64,000 bases of DNA from JAHRVQ01 sp963976815. GTDB taxonomy: Bacteria > Pseudomonadota > Gammaproteobacteria > Pseudomonadales > Azotimanducaceae. The notes under the pieces are model-generated. The model was not told the origin of the DNA. It did not search any database and worked only from the letters and a program-made list of their open reading frames with translations. The DNA is taken from assembly GCA_963976815.1 (NCBI GenBank), contig CAXBLU010000011.1, forward strand, positions 83,576 to 147,575, read 5' to 3'. Numbering within the stretch: the stretch's first letter is position 1; the number at the start of each line of letters is the position of its first letter. The position numbers and the translations under genes are program-made. Of the stretch, positions 55,556 to 64,000 are shown piece by piece.

Positions 55556-57906
55556 TCTTCCACCTCGCTCTCTAGCCCTACATCACCCATCAATAATCGC
55601 TTTAAGGCCTCTTGAGATACAATGCTGGCTGCATCTGTTTTGTTCAGCGGATTTCCGGCCGGACCCGTGATCATTGTACCGGGAACACCAGTAGCCAAAT
55701 CTGCGGCTCCTTTTTGAATGTCTCTGATCCCTTCTTGGATCAGTTCAGATTTGTCGACAGGTATCCTTTCGCCGTTTATCATCGCTTCTATACGATCCTG
55801 CTCATTTTGCTTTCCTTCTCGCGCCTTCTCAGCACCATCAACCATGGACTTCAACGCCTCATTGCCGTAGTAAACAGAAGCCGCTACGATCAGCACCGCC
55901 GCGGCAATAACAACAGGATGTTTACCATCGGTATCTGCAATTCTGATCGGGTTCGCCAATACATAAGCACTAGTGTTCAATCCACCAGCTAGCCCAATTG
56001 AGTCTCTTTGAAGGTAGCGCGTAACATTAGCATCATAATCCCTAAAATAATTGTAATAAGTCCCAGTCTCCCCATCCTCATACTGCCCCGGCAACCTCAA
56101 CAAACTCGTTACCGTATTAACACTCTCAGTCACCTCCCCAAAACTTGAATACTCACCCTGCCAAACCACCTGCCCATTCTTAGCCAACAACTTCTGCGGC
56201 GTCCCCAGATGATCCGTCTGATAGTAGTAATAAATCCCGTCTCTTTTCTGCAACAACGGGTCCGTCATCCAGGGCTTGTTCGGCCCATAGTGATATTCAG
56301 CAATCAGGGTGCCAGTGGCGTCATACTCCGCCGCCAGGCCTTCGCCGTTGTATAAAAAGTAAGTGGTGGCACCACCCGCAACTTTCTTCAGCCGCAACCC
56401 AAAGGGATCATAGTCATACTCACCAATGGCACTACCGCTGACATCTTCAACCCGGATCAATCTCTCTTCAGGGTTGTAGATATAGTTCGTCTCTTCCGTG
56501 GTGGTATCCGGCAACGTCACGATCTTTTTACTGCGATTGCCATTTAAGTCATATTCGTAGGTGGTGTTTTCGTGACTGATCAACTGGTTTTTGCTGTTGT
56601 ACGCCCAGACAGGATCGTTAGCCGCCGTGAGGCGATTACCCACGCCATCGTAACCGTAGGATTCCAGATTGGTTGTTGCTGCACCTTCCGTGAAGGTCGC
56701 GCTGGTTAACCGATATAAATCGTCATAACCGTAGTCTTTGATATCAGTCTCTGTGACGATCTGGTCTATGTTATTGACCTTGTCATATTGGTAGTCACCG
56801 GAGGCGATCAGTTGCCCGGCGGCGTCTTTCATCTCATAGGTTTCCAGGCGCAGCAGGTCATCGTAGTTGGCATTAAGATTGAGCCCCCCGGGCAAGGTCA
56901 CGGTTTGTGGCGCGAGCCAACGGTAGTTGGATAACGAGATTTGCCCTTCACCCGGTATGGCCACACCGTTGAGACTGCCATCTGCGTGGTAGGTGTAGGT
57001 ATAGGTGATGTTCTCTGGATTGGTGTAGGTCTTGATCCAGCCATTGTCGTAATAGCCGTAGGAGTATGTTTTGCTAAAGGGCCCAAAGTCTGTGGTGACA
57101 CTGGTCACACGATCCAGCAGGTCATAGGTGTAAGCGGCACTGGTGGTGCCGTCGTTGTAGCTGGTGAGCCGCCCTGCATCATCGGGACCAAAGGTGATGG
57201 TCTTGTCTGGGGTCACTGCAACAAGCGTTGCATATACGTCGGATTGGGTCAGTTGTGCGGCATCGTTATAGGTAAAGGTAATGCGGGCACCGGCCGGGGT
57301 GCGGATGGCGGTTAACAGACCATTACCATCGTAGTCGTATGCACGACGGGTTTGATTGGGGGCGACGTCAATGACTTCTGCAATCAGTTGATCATTGCCA
57401 TTGTATTCAAAAGCGGTCTGGCGGCCTTCTGGATCGGTGACGCGGGTCAGATTGCCGCGTTCATCATAGGCAAACGTTGTCTCACCGTTAATAGGATCAA
57501 TAATCTTGCTGACGCGATCTAACTCATCTAGCTCAAACTGGTGTTCGTTGCTTTCGGCATCGAGTGAGCTGATTAAATTGCCCACCGCGTCATAATCTAA
57601 CCGCGTGGTTTGATTATCGGCATTGGACAGGACGTTCTCCACCTGCTTGATACGGTTATCACTGTCGTAGGTTACAGACTGATTGAAGGTCTGGAATGAA
57701 ATGCTGCTGAGTCGACGGGCATCGTAATTTAGTGTGGTCACATTGCCGGTGGGATCGACCAATTGGCTGATTTGATCAAAGGGGTTTTGTTTCATGGTGA
57801 CGGTATTGCCGAGTGCATCGTGAGTAGCAAGCGCATAAGAGAACGCAGGAATTGCACTCACGCAATCCTTAGTTTTTGTCATCATGTTCACAGCCAATCT
57901 TGCCAA
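55546..57906 (-). CDS. Rhs-family polymorphic toxin, N-terminally truncated
   Basis: 786 residues. Residues about 27-600 are YD/RHS repeats (for example FAYDERGNLTRVTDPEGRQ). The core ends with the conserved YLQRDSIGLAGGLNTSAYV and PIRIADTDG (about 640-660). The variable tip (about 660-786) starts with a hydrophobic helix (VVIAAAVLIVAASVYYG) and may be the toxin. The first 26 residues come from a copy of the direct repeat, so the natural N-terminal signal and PAAR/secretion part are missing. A TTG start at 57906 is uncertain. Rhs proteins deliver C-terminal toxins to neighbouring cells or act as secreted shells. Confidence 0.82.
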   Translation of the reverse strand: MARLAVNMMTKTKDCVSAIPAFSYALATHDALGNTVTMKQNPFDQISQLVDPTGNVTTLNYDARRLSSISFQTFNQSVTYDSDNRIKQVENVLSNADNQTTRLDYDAVGNLISSLDAESNEHQFELDELDRVSKIIDPINGETTFAYDERGNLTRVTDPEGRQTAFEYNGNDQLIAEVIDVAPNQTRRAYDYDGNGLLTAIRTPAGARITFTYNDAAQLTQSDVYATLVAVTPDKTITFGPDDAGRLTSYNDGTTSAAYTYDLLDRVTSVTTDFGPFSKTYSYGYYDNGWIKTYTNPENITYTYTYHADGSLNGVAIPGEGQISLSNYRWLAPQTVTLPGGLNLNANYDDLLRLETYEMKDAAGQLIASGDYQYDKVNNIDQIVTETDIKDYGYDDLYRLTSATFTEGAATTNLESYGYDGVGNRLTAANDPVWAYNSKNQLISHENTTYEYDLNGNRSKKIVTLPDTTTEETNYIYNPEERLIRVEDVSGSAIGEYDYDPFGLRLKKVAGGATTYFLYNGEGLAAEYDATGTLIAEYHYGPNKPWMTDPLLQKRDGIYYYYQTDHLGTPQKLLAKNGQVVWQGEYSSFGEVTESVNTVTSLLRLPGQYEDGETGTYYNYFRDYDANVTRYLQRDSIGLAGGLNTSAYVLANPIRIADTDGKHPVVIAAAVLIVAASVYYGNEALKSMVDGAEKAREGKQNEQDRIEAMINGERIPVDKSELIQEGIRDIQKGAADLATGVPGTMITGPAGNPLNKTDAASIVSQEALKRLLMGDVGLESEVEECP

Positions 57907-57964
57907 TCTACACTCCCAACAGTTTTACTCTATGCGAGCCACTCTGTCCCTTTACTCTGACCCC
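57844..57964 (+). repeat. Direct repeat copy 2, overlapping the Rhs start
   Basis: Similar to 54918-55024 over its length, with the RAYT terminal repeat at 57944-57964. It lies across the 5' end of the Rhs reading frame. The two copies enclose the Rhs/immunity genes. Confidence 0.75.
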
Positions 57965-57980
57965 ATTTCTTGAATATCAT

Positions 57981-59618
57981 TTAGTCGAATCGTTCTGCAA
58001 CAGACACCATCTCAACAACTTCCTCGATCGCATCATCCCACTCACCGTGAACAATACCGTAGTCGTGTTGAATCACCGGTTTCCGATTTTTGAATTTTAT
58101 TCTGATGGTCGAATCAATCGCTGGGATGTACATGGCAGAGACACCCTGATTCTCAAAATAGCACCCCATTTGATCTAGCTTTTTACCAATTTGGACTCGA
58201 AGCACCTGCAGTTGGAAAAAGCGGTACAGGCAGACAATGGAGATGATGAGGATCAGGACCGACACAACGATTATGGTCGTTTGGTATGGAGTAAAATTCC
58301 CCCTTAGTAAGTCGGCTTTCACTGCAGTAATTTTTTCACTGACTGACGTAAACGTTTTAACAGAGCTGAAAGGTACTTGACCCAGCTTAGCCTGCTCCGC
58401 TTGAATCAAAGGATGGGCAGGATGTATCGAGCTGGCGATTCTAATCATCGACCAGGCAAAGAACCTGAGGTCATTTACGTTTTTCTCTTGATCATTTCCA
58501 AGTCCATCACAATTTGTACGATCGCACTCGCCTGCCATTACCGACAAGGTGGCTGACAAACTTTGCCAGCTTCGGTAACTACCAGGCCAACGCTTCATGA
58601 TGTAGAGTCCGACTGCCATGACCTCAGGATATTGATCCTGTCGAAATTTGGTTTCCATGAGCGCCAAAAACACTTCTAGATTATTGCGATCATGCTGCAG
58701 AGAACGCTTTAACCAATTTTCTCTTGTCTTAACTCGCTCCAGGTCTAAGCCAGGATCAAATACCCCCAGCATATTCTCTACGACTAGTGTTTGCTCCCAA
58801 TGGCCTTCTATTAAGCTGATAATACGGTTGTATTTTTGATCAGTAGTGTCGGTATAAGGATGCACCCACATTGCATCGGCCCGAAACACTACGTGTTCTG
58901 GAAAACGTTCACGCAGACTTTCCAGAATGCTAAAAGATTCGTCCGCAGACTTTTTATTTACGCTATCAACATAGCGCTGTATCTCCTCGACTGGAGGAAA
59001 TTTATAGGTTTTCGTTGCAACAGGATGCTGTGTGTGAGCGTTGTATGAGCTTTCAATCCAAGTAGCAAGCTTTGTTAGTTCGTTGGAAATATCATCAATC
59101 TCAAGCACTGCGTCAAACTTCTCAAGGTCCCGCCCTGTTGCGCAATCGAAAAATATTTGTGTGACTTCTAAAATACTGCCCTTTTGGTTGATTGTGCCGG
59201 ATATCGCAAAATCTAGATCATTAACGCGACATGCGATTGAGATCGACTGTCTCCGCCTCAATGCCTCAACCGTAATGCCGTCGTAATACCCATCACCACC
59301 TTCCAAAAAAGCATTTCGGGCAGTGGTTCTAATTCTTGTACCAGGGTCGAAGAGTATTTCTGCGACAAGCAGGTGATTTATAAAGTAACCCCAATCGCTA
59401 CCGTCCGTAGATCGCGTTTCCGAAATACCGATAAACAAGCCATCACTCTTATTTTCAGGGGAGAGACTATCCGTTAGCCCAACCACCTCCTCAACTTCGG
59501 GTAAGTAATCGCCAAATCGTGCTTCAAAATCTTGAATCACAACTTCATAGCTTGATCGTGCTGGCTCCGCCACCGCAATTGAAGAGTAAACGAGAAAAAT
59601 CAATATTAGGTATCGCAT
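57981..59618 (-). CDS. Membrane-anchored extracytoplasmic protein with TolB-like N-domain, operon gene 3
   Basis: 545 residues, family not recognised. Signal peptide (about 1-17), a beta-rich domain (about 40-185) with a Cys pair (ACRVND and FDCATGRDL), TPR-like helices (about 215-430), TM (about 443-466) and a cytoplasmic end of about 75 residues. The beta domain has the rhythm of TolB/FlgO-type periplasmic domains. It is a paralogue of the gene at 59620-61545: the same order of domains, and matching segments ...C-T-GRDL..., LATWIESS and the C-terminal HDYGIVHGEWDD. It is separated by one base from that gene. Confidence 0.7.
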   Translation of the reverse strand: MRYLILIFLVYSSIAVAEPARSSYEVVIQDFEARFGDYLPEVEEVVGLTDSLSPENKSDGLFIGISETRSTDGSDWGYFINHLLVAEILFDPGTRIRTTARNAFLEGGDGYYDGITVEALRRRQSISIACRVNDLDFAISGTINQKGSILEVTQIFFDCATGRDLEKFDAVLEIDDISNELTKLATWIESSYNAHTQHPVATKTYKFPPVEEIQRYVDSVNKKSADESFSILESLRERFPEHVVFRADAMWVHPYTDTTDQKYNRIISLIEGHWEQTLVVENMLGVFDPGLDLERVKTRENWLKRSLQHDRNNLEVFLALMETKFRQDQYPEVMAVGLYIMKRWPGSYRSWQSLSATLSVMAGECDRTNCDGLGNDQEKNVNDLRFFAWSMIRIASSIHPAHPLIQAEQAKLGQVPFSSVKTFTSVSEKITAVKADLLRGNFTPYQTTIIVVSVLILIISIVCLYRFFQLQVLRVQIGKKLDQMGCYFENQGVSAMYIPAIDSTIRIKFKNRKPVIQHDYGIVHGEWDDAIEEVVEMVSVAERFD

Positions 59619-59619
59619 C

Positions 59620-61545
59620 TCACCTCCTCGTCACTTCATCAAGCTCGGTGCTAATAATGGACAGCACATCATCAAGCAGTCCTTCGGGCGTCGAATTTCG
59701 GATCACACCATGGGCAGATCTGACGACAACATGGCCACCGGACAACTCCACGACAAACCATTCATCGAGCTGCGGAAGCGATAAGGTAAATTTATCTGAA
59801 ATAACCACTAGCTTGATTAACCTGACCTTCTGACGCTTTAAGTGCAGGACCTTATCGAGAAGCGCAGACATAAACTGATGCTTTTGCCTACGTCGGACAA
59901 ACACAAAACCAAAGACCATGATCGAAATGAGTAGCAGGATACTGATCCCGTATTTTTTGGTTTCCTTGAGTACACGTTGGCATGTGTAGTCACAATATCG
60001 ATCAAGTTGAGCCAACAACTTGTCAAATTTTTCGAGATACATCAGTACTTCATCGTTAGGGAGAGTTTCTAATGCAGCATCTTGACCAAAGCGTGATGCT
60101 AGTTTTTCCACTTCATTTGTAGAAAGGTTAAGTCTCGCGAGTTGTATGATTTCGTTTTGTGCCGCATCATTTCCACCCCATTTGTATTGGCTATAGTGCA
60201 TTGCATGCCGGTAATTCTCACTGGACTTAGGATACGAAGCCACGGCTCGACGAAAGTCTGACATCAATTCGCTGCTATACCCGCCATGGGTTTTAATTCT
60301 GAGAGCTAACAATTTTTGATGCGTCGGATGCAAAAACAACCCAACATCCACTGCTCGTTGGGATAGAGCAAGCAATTCATTAAATTTCTGGGTGTTGTTC
60401 GATGAAACCTGGTTGGTCGCACGCTCAGTTCGGTAAAACCATGCCATGTCCTGAAGTGAGAGAGCGAAACGCCACCAGGCAACAACAGTATCCGGTTGAA
60501 TACTGACTAGATGACTTGCTACGGCGAGGGCATCTCCAGGCCGATCCAGGTCCAGGTAGGAATCGATAAGTTCACGATATGCAGGAAAGAGCTGCGGGTC
60601 CTGACCGATCAGTAACTCTAACCATTCAAGGCGTTTTTGTTGCAAATGATCCTCTTCGTTCTCGCCAAACAGAGATAAAAAGAACAATGAGAAATATGAC
60701 GAACCGCCGTACGATTTTTGATAATGCTCAATCCAGGCTTCTATCGAATCGTGTTCATTAATTGCTCTTGCCCAGGTAACTTTCAACACTGCTAAATATC
60801 TGATGTTTGGCGCGGCTAGATAGGCGGCTTCTATTTCAGCTTTATCATGTTTGGTCAGAGCGCTAAAATCCTTTAGCAAGGTCAGTCGGTCAATTGTCCT
60901 TGCGGATGGGAAAACAAATTCTTTTTTAGGATGAGACGGCAACTCAAATTCTCGGATACCATCATCAATCCAGTTAGCCACGTCGATAAGCTTTGTATCC
61001 AGGCTATCCAACCTGTAGGTCTCATTGTATGTGGCTAAGGATTCACCTGTTATACAGTTTAGATAGGTCAAATCAAAATTAAGCGTACCTGCTGTGCCAT
61101 CCGCCGTGACATCGCCGTGCAGACCTAAACGCATACTATTTCTTTGGCAAGCATCAATCGTTTGTTGCTCTGAGACGGTTGTGATCGAGTCTGAGATTTG
61201 CCAATCGAATTCATTCCCTTCGACCATATTCGGCACGTCGGTTCTGGCCAGGTCGTCGAAATAAATTTGCGAGTACAAAAGGTTAATGACCAGGCCAAAG
61301 GACCGGGTAGTGTTCTCTTGAATAAGATTCAGCGGGCCAAGAAAAACTCTGGCACGCTCGGAACGCTGATAATCAAGGGGAATACCAGCAACGGCGCCCA
61401 GTTCAGGTACCTCCGACAATTCAAGACTGCCCAGGTCCTCAATAATTTGAGTCTTTTCGGTCTGCACGTAATCGGCAGCCAGAGATGATGCGAACAACGA
61501 TGACGTGTAAGCGAAGGATAAGAGAAATAAAACGATTTTTCTCAC
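59620..61545 (-). CDS. Membrane-anchored extracytoplasmic protein with TolB-like N-domain, operon gene 2
   Basis: 641 residues with a signal peptide (about 1-23). The same layout as the gene at 57981: a beta domain with IDACQRN and YLNCITGES as the Cys pair, helical TPR-like region (about 215-540) with a WGG-containing segment (YKWGGND), TM (about 554-575) and a C-terminal basic then acidic cytoplasmic domain. It overlaps the upstream gene by 4 bases (61542-61545). No annotated family recognised. The two paralogues probably form a complex or relay across the membrane. Confidence 0.7.
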   Translation of the reverse strand: MRKIVLFLLSFAYTSSLFASSLAADYVQTEKTQIIEDLGSLELSEVPELGAVAGIPLDYQRSERARVFLGPLNLIQENTTRSFGLVINLLYSQIYFDDLARTDVPNMVEGNEFDWQISDSITTVSEQQTIDACQRNSMRLGLHGDVTADGTAGTLNFDLTYLNCITGESLATYNETYRLDSLDTKLIDVANWIDDGIREFELPSHPKKEFVFPSARTIDRLTLLKDFSALTKHDKAEIEAAYLAAPNIRYLAVLKVTWARAINEHDSIEAWIEHYQKSYGGSSYFSLFFLSLFGENEEDHLQQKRLEWLELLIGQDPQLFPAYRELIDSYLDLDRPGDALAVASHLVSIQPDTVVAWWRFALSLQDMAWFYRTERATNQVSSNNTQKFNELLALSQRAVDVGLFLHPTHQKLLALRIKTHGGYSSELMSDFRRAVASYPKSSENYRHAMHYSQYKWGGNDAAQNEIIQLARLNLSTNEVEKLASRFGQDAALETLPNDEVLMYLEKFDKLLAQLDRYCDYTCQRVLKETKKYGISILLLISIMVFGFVFVRRRQKHQFMSALLDKVLHLKRQKVRLIKLVVISDKFTLSLPQLDEWFVVELSGGHVVVRSAHGVIRNSTPEGLLDDVLSIISTELDEVTRR

Positions 61546-62624
61546 TCAAATTGTCTCTTTAGTCTGCCAATCAAATAGCTTTCTTGACCACGAGCCCACT
61601 CGTCTTCCTTAAGCTGTAGGTAAAGTTGGATGTCGTCTAATGCTTGTACAGTTCTGTTAAGCTCTTCGAGACACCAGGCCCGGTTGCCTAGATCACTTGG
61701 AGCAATGCCCCATTGCATCGCTTCTGTATAAAAATTGACACACCGCTTTACCTGGCCACTTCTCAAAGCCCGCCATCCTCTCTCCGATAGTTCGTAACCA
61801 CGAAACCTAATGAGCGGTTTATTCTCATTTTCATAAGGTTTTATATGGTCACGATAGTAGCTTGAGATTTCTTCAAGGGACCCTCCCCATCTTGGCTGAT
61901 AGGATTTCATCATGATTCGCGCGATATGGTAGGAACCAGGGAAACGCGCCGCCACCTGCTCCGTCAGCTCCTTTAGCGGTACAAGATCCCCTTGAGAACG
62001 CTCCAGTTGTAAGAAGAGTAGATAGGCTGGAAATAAGTCGGGCCGCAGCTCGAGTATCACCTGAAGTTCTGAAATAGCCATTCGATGATACTCATTCATC
62101 CCCGAAATCTGAGACGCTGAAGTTTCTCCGATCGTTTTACTGCCACGGGCAATCCAACCGGCATTCACGTGAAAAGACGCTTTCATCAGTTGAGCATATG
62201 TCGAGCCAGAATCTCTGTACCATGCGTCGAGCTGTGACTCGTAGCGCAAGCTGGAGCGAGGGTTCGCCATAAACAGCTGAGCGAACTCCCATTCAACTTG
62301 TATGTCCTTTAATAATCTGGCGTTATAGTCTTCAAAAAGTGAATCCAAACCCGCGTAGTCTTCTTGATCCAAGAGCTCAAAATATCTAGCGAACTGGATG
62401 TCCTTGGACGGCAAATTTAAAAAGAAGTGGTACTGCTCCTGAGCATGTCGAGAATAAAGAGCTGGTCGGTAATTCAATACCTCATCATCAATTTTCTGAA
62501 GACTGTTTGAGGGTCCAATAACACTTGTTACCCCAACGACAACCGCGACAAAAACGAGAGTGTAAAGAGCAGCTCTTATATATGAGTGTTTCTTCGCATT
62601 CGGGTGCTTATTGATGCGTGTCAT
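61542..62624 (-). CDS. Membrane-anchored TPR-like protein (DUF4034-like), operon gene 1
   Basis: 360 residues with one N-terminal TM (about 18-38) and a large presumed periplasmic helical region. YFELLDQEDYAGLDSLFEDYNARLL and YQPRWGGSLEEISSYYRDH resemble DUF4034 proteins, which combine helical repeats with a WGGS segment. It is the first gene of the operon, so the promoter lies before 62624. The family assignment is tentative, and the function is unknown. Confidence 0.65.
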   Translation of the reverse strand: MTRINKHPNAKKHSYIRAALYTLVFVAVVVGVTSVIGPSNSLQKIDDEVLNYRPALYSRHAQEQYHFFLNLPSKDIQFARYFELLDQEDYAGLDSLFEDYNARLLKDIQVEWEFAQLFMANPRSSLRYESQLDAWYRDSGSTYAQLMKASFHVNAGWIARGSKTIGETSASQISGMNEYHRMAISELQVILELRPDLFPAYLLFLQLERSQGDLVPLKELTEQVAARFPGSYHIARIMMKSYQPRWGGSLEEISSYYRDHIKPYENENKPLIRFRGYELSERGWRALRSGQVKRCVNFYTEAMQWGIAPSDLGNRAWCLEELNRTVQALDDIQLYLQLKEDEWARGQESYLIGRLKRQFE

Positions 62625-62813
62625 TTGCTAACTCTGCGGTTGGATATAACAAATATTATCTGTGATCAACGAGTAGAATATCCTGCTTCGATATCGCCAA
62701 CGATTGTCAATTTGTCTCGATAGGTTACCTTGCCTGAGGACGTAATCCAACGCGGTTAATTTATGAGCAATCTGGCTTTTAAAAGTGTTTAAAAGATGAC
62801 AGATAGATCCCCC

Positions 62814-63899
62814 TTAAAACAAACTCAGCTGATCAAAGCCTTTGCGAAATTGACTACAATCTAGCTTAAAGCGATGTTGCGAGGGTAAGGACAATCGGCG
62901 GGCGGCAATGTTAAAACGCTGACGAATTGTTTCCGCTATGGCGCCCTCGCCTTCCATCCGTGAATAAAACCTGCTGTCATTGTCCTTCCCGCCCCGGGCC
63001 TGGCGCACCAGACTCATCACATGATCAGCCTTGTCGGGGTAATGTAATTCGAGCCACTCTTGAACCAGAGGGCTCACTTCTAAGGGGAGTCTCAAGTAAA
63101 TCATATTTGCGGACACTGCGCCCGCTGACTTACCCCTCTCTAAGATTGTTTCTATTTCACTGTCGTTTATAAACGGGATGACCGGGGCCACCATAAGTGT
63201 CACGGGGATACCTGCTGTGCTTAATGCCTCGATGGTTTTGAGTCTGGATTCACCGCCGGAGGTTCTGGGTTCGAGCTTTCGCTTCAAATTGTTATCTAAC
63301 GTTGTCACGCTGACGGCCACCGAACATAAATTGTCCGCAGCCATTTCCGCTAACAAGTCCAGATCTCGCAGAATCAAACTGGCTTTGGTGATAATGCTAA
63401 AGGGATGACGATGTTCTGCGAGTACTTCAATAATCTTTCGCGTGGTGCCGAGCCGGGCTTCAAGGGGCTGGTAAGGATCGGTATTTGCACCAATATTGAT
63501 GACTTTACATTGGTAGGAAGGTTTAGTGAGGGTTTGCCGAAGCAATACATCAGCGTTTGGTTTGGCGATGATTTTGGTTTCAAAATCTATCCCTGGGGAT
63601 AAGTCCCAATAGGCGTGGCTCGGTCGTGCATAGCAGTAGATACAACCGTGTTCGCAGCCCCGATAGGGATTAATGGACTGATCAAAAGGAATATCTGGGC
63701 TTTGATTGGTCGAAATGATCGTTCTACCACGATCCACCAGTACTTCAGTTTTTGGGTTATTGACTAGTTCCTCTTGCCACCAGCCATCATCAACGGGTTC
63801 TGACCGCTGACTCGAAAAACGCAAATCTGGATTACTGGCCGCACCACGTCCCTTTATGGACCGATGAATTGAAGTTCCATTTGGTGGCAGTTGATCCAT
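62814..63899 (-). CDS. PA0069/Rv2578c-type radical SAM protein
   Basis: 361 residues. The 4Fe-4S motif is CEHGCIYCYARPSHAY (CxxxCxxC, about residues 84-99), with the family start RTIISTNQSPDIPFD and later INIGANTDPYQPLEARLG. These proteins are radical SAM enzymes related to spore photoproduct lyase, and the reaction is unknown. The gene is monocistronic and its upstream region ends at the window border. A degenerate LexA-like half site is present at about 63933-63948. Confidence 0.85.
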   Translation of the reverse strand: MDQLPPNGTSIHRSIKGRGAASNPDLRFSSQRSEPVDDGWWQEELVNNPKTEVLVDRGRTIISTNQSPDIPFDQSINPYRGCEHGCIYCYARPSHAYWDLSPGIDFETKIIAKPNADVLLRQTLTKPSYQCKVINIGANTDPYQPLEARLGTTRKIIEVLAEHRHPFSIITKASLILRDLDLLAEMAADNLCSVAVSVTTLDNNLKRKLEPRTSGGESRLKTIEALSTAGIPVTLMVAPVIPFINDSEIETILERGKSAGAVSANMIYLRLPLEVSPLVQEWLELHYPDKADHVMSLVRQARGGKDNDSRFYSRMEGEGAIAETIRQRFNIAARRLSLPSQHRFKLDCSQFRKGFDQLSLF

Positions 63900-64000
63900 T
63901 GGTCAGCATCCGGAAAATTGATGCCACCAATATACTGTATATAATTGGGTCTTCACTCATTCGAGTGGGTTTCTAGTAATTTCCCCCCTGACAGCTTTAC

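Noticed and set aside
1..64000. CRISPR array, tRNA or rRNA gene, replication origin
   Set aside because: No regularly spaced identical repeats, cloverleaf-like sequence, rRNA-like stretch or DnaA-box cluster was seen. The tandem repeats found are short and adjacent, without spacers.

Overview
The window looks like chromosome from a free-living, probably marine gammaproteobacterium. The protein set supports this: RimK with a C-terminal RCK domain, aerobic HemF, MnmH/SelU, ComFB, DUF2059 and DUF4156 proteins, and a PA0069/Rv2578c-type radical SAM protein, together with many acyl-CoA dehydrogenases and other CoA-ester enzymes. The lineage is inferred from protein families only. I see no rRNA or tRNA gene and no CRISPR array.

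Layout. 0-5 kb: MFS transporter, an OsmC-like gene whose catalytic Cys codon is an in-frame TGA (candidate selenoprotein), SnoaL-like protein, lipoprotein, and a CorA-MscS pair. 5-11 kb: RimK-RCK, then a four-gene signalling operon that starts with a stand-alone ethylene-receptor-type membrane domain and continues with a PAS histidine kinase, a response regulator and a receiver-kinase hybrid. 11-21 kb: a CoA-ester island with SDR, crotonase and malonyl-CoA-synthetase-like ligase on the minus strand, divergent from a methylsuccinyl-CoA-dehydrogenase-like enzyme, a 2-methylfumaryl-CoA-isomerase-like protein and a thiolase. A penicillin-acylase-type hydrolase follows. 21-28 kb: SelU, a GGDEF/EAL protein, a SOS1-like antiporter with a cyclic-nucleotide-binding domain, and two proteins of unknown function. 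28-39 kb: two acyl-CoA dehydrogenases, a TetR regulator with a palindromic operator candidate, a giant indolepyruvate ferredoxin oxidoreductase, a leucine-dehydrogenase-like enzyme, a DUF6986 aldolase-like protein, HemF and ComFB. 39-52 kb: an aminotransferase/omega-amidase pair, pyruvate kinase, a methyltransferase, an MraY/WecA-like transferase, GNATs and an SDR, a second TGA-containing redox gene (UxxC peroxiredoxin-like), an M20 peptidase, a nitronate-monooxygenase-like enzyme and AlaX. 52-58 kb: an accessory patch of two near-identical REP-associated Y1 transposases with matching terminal inverted repeats, a broken RelE/ParE toxin, a cyclic-nucleotide-binding protein, and an Rhs toxin/putative immunity module bracketed by two direct repeats. 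58-62.6 kb: an unrecognised three-gene operon of membrane-anchored, mostly extracytoplasmic TPR-like proteins. The window ends with a radical SAM protein.

Two genes that look broken by a stop (1358-1852 and 48263-48856) are best read as selenoproteins. In each, the TGA replaces a family-conserved redox cysteine, the frame stays open on both sides, and a hairpin follows at nearly the same distance (apical loop starting about 20 nt after the TGA). The window also encodes SelU, a selenophosphate-dependent tRNA enzyme. The inference is that this organism uses selenium; selA, selB, selC and selD are not here and should lie elsewhere in the genome.

A further pattern is the number of short direct tandem repeats (13-15 bp, two to five copies) just downstream of genes, and one 15-bp in-frame repeat next to the catalytic cysteine of the omega-amidase.
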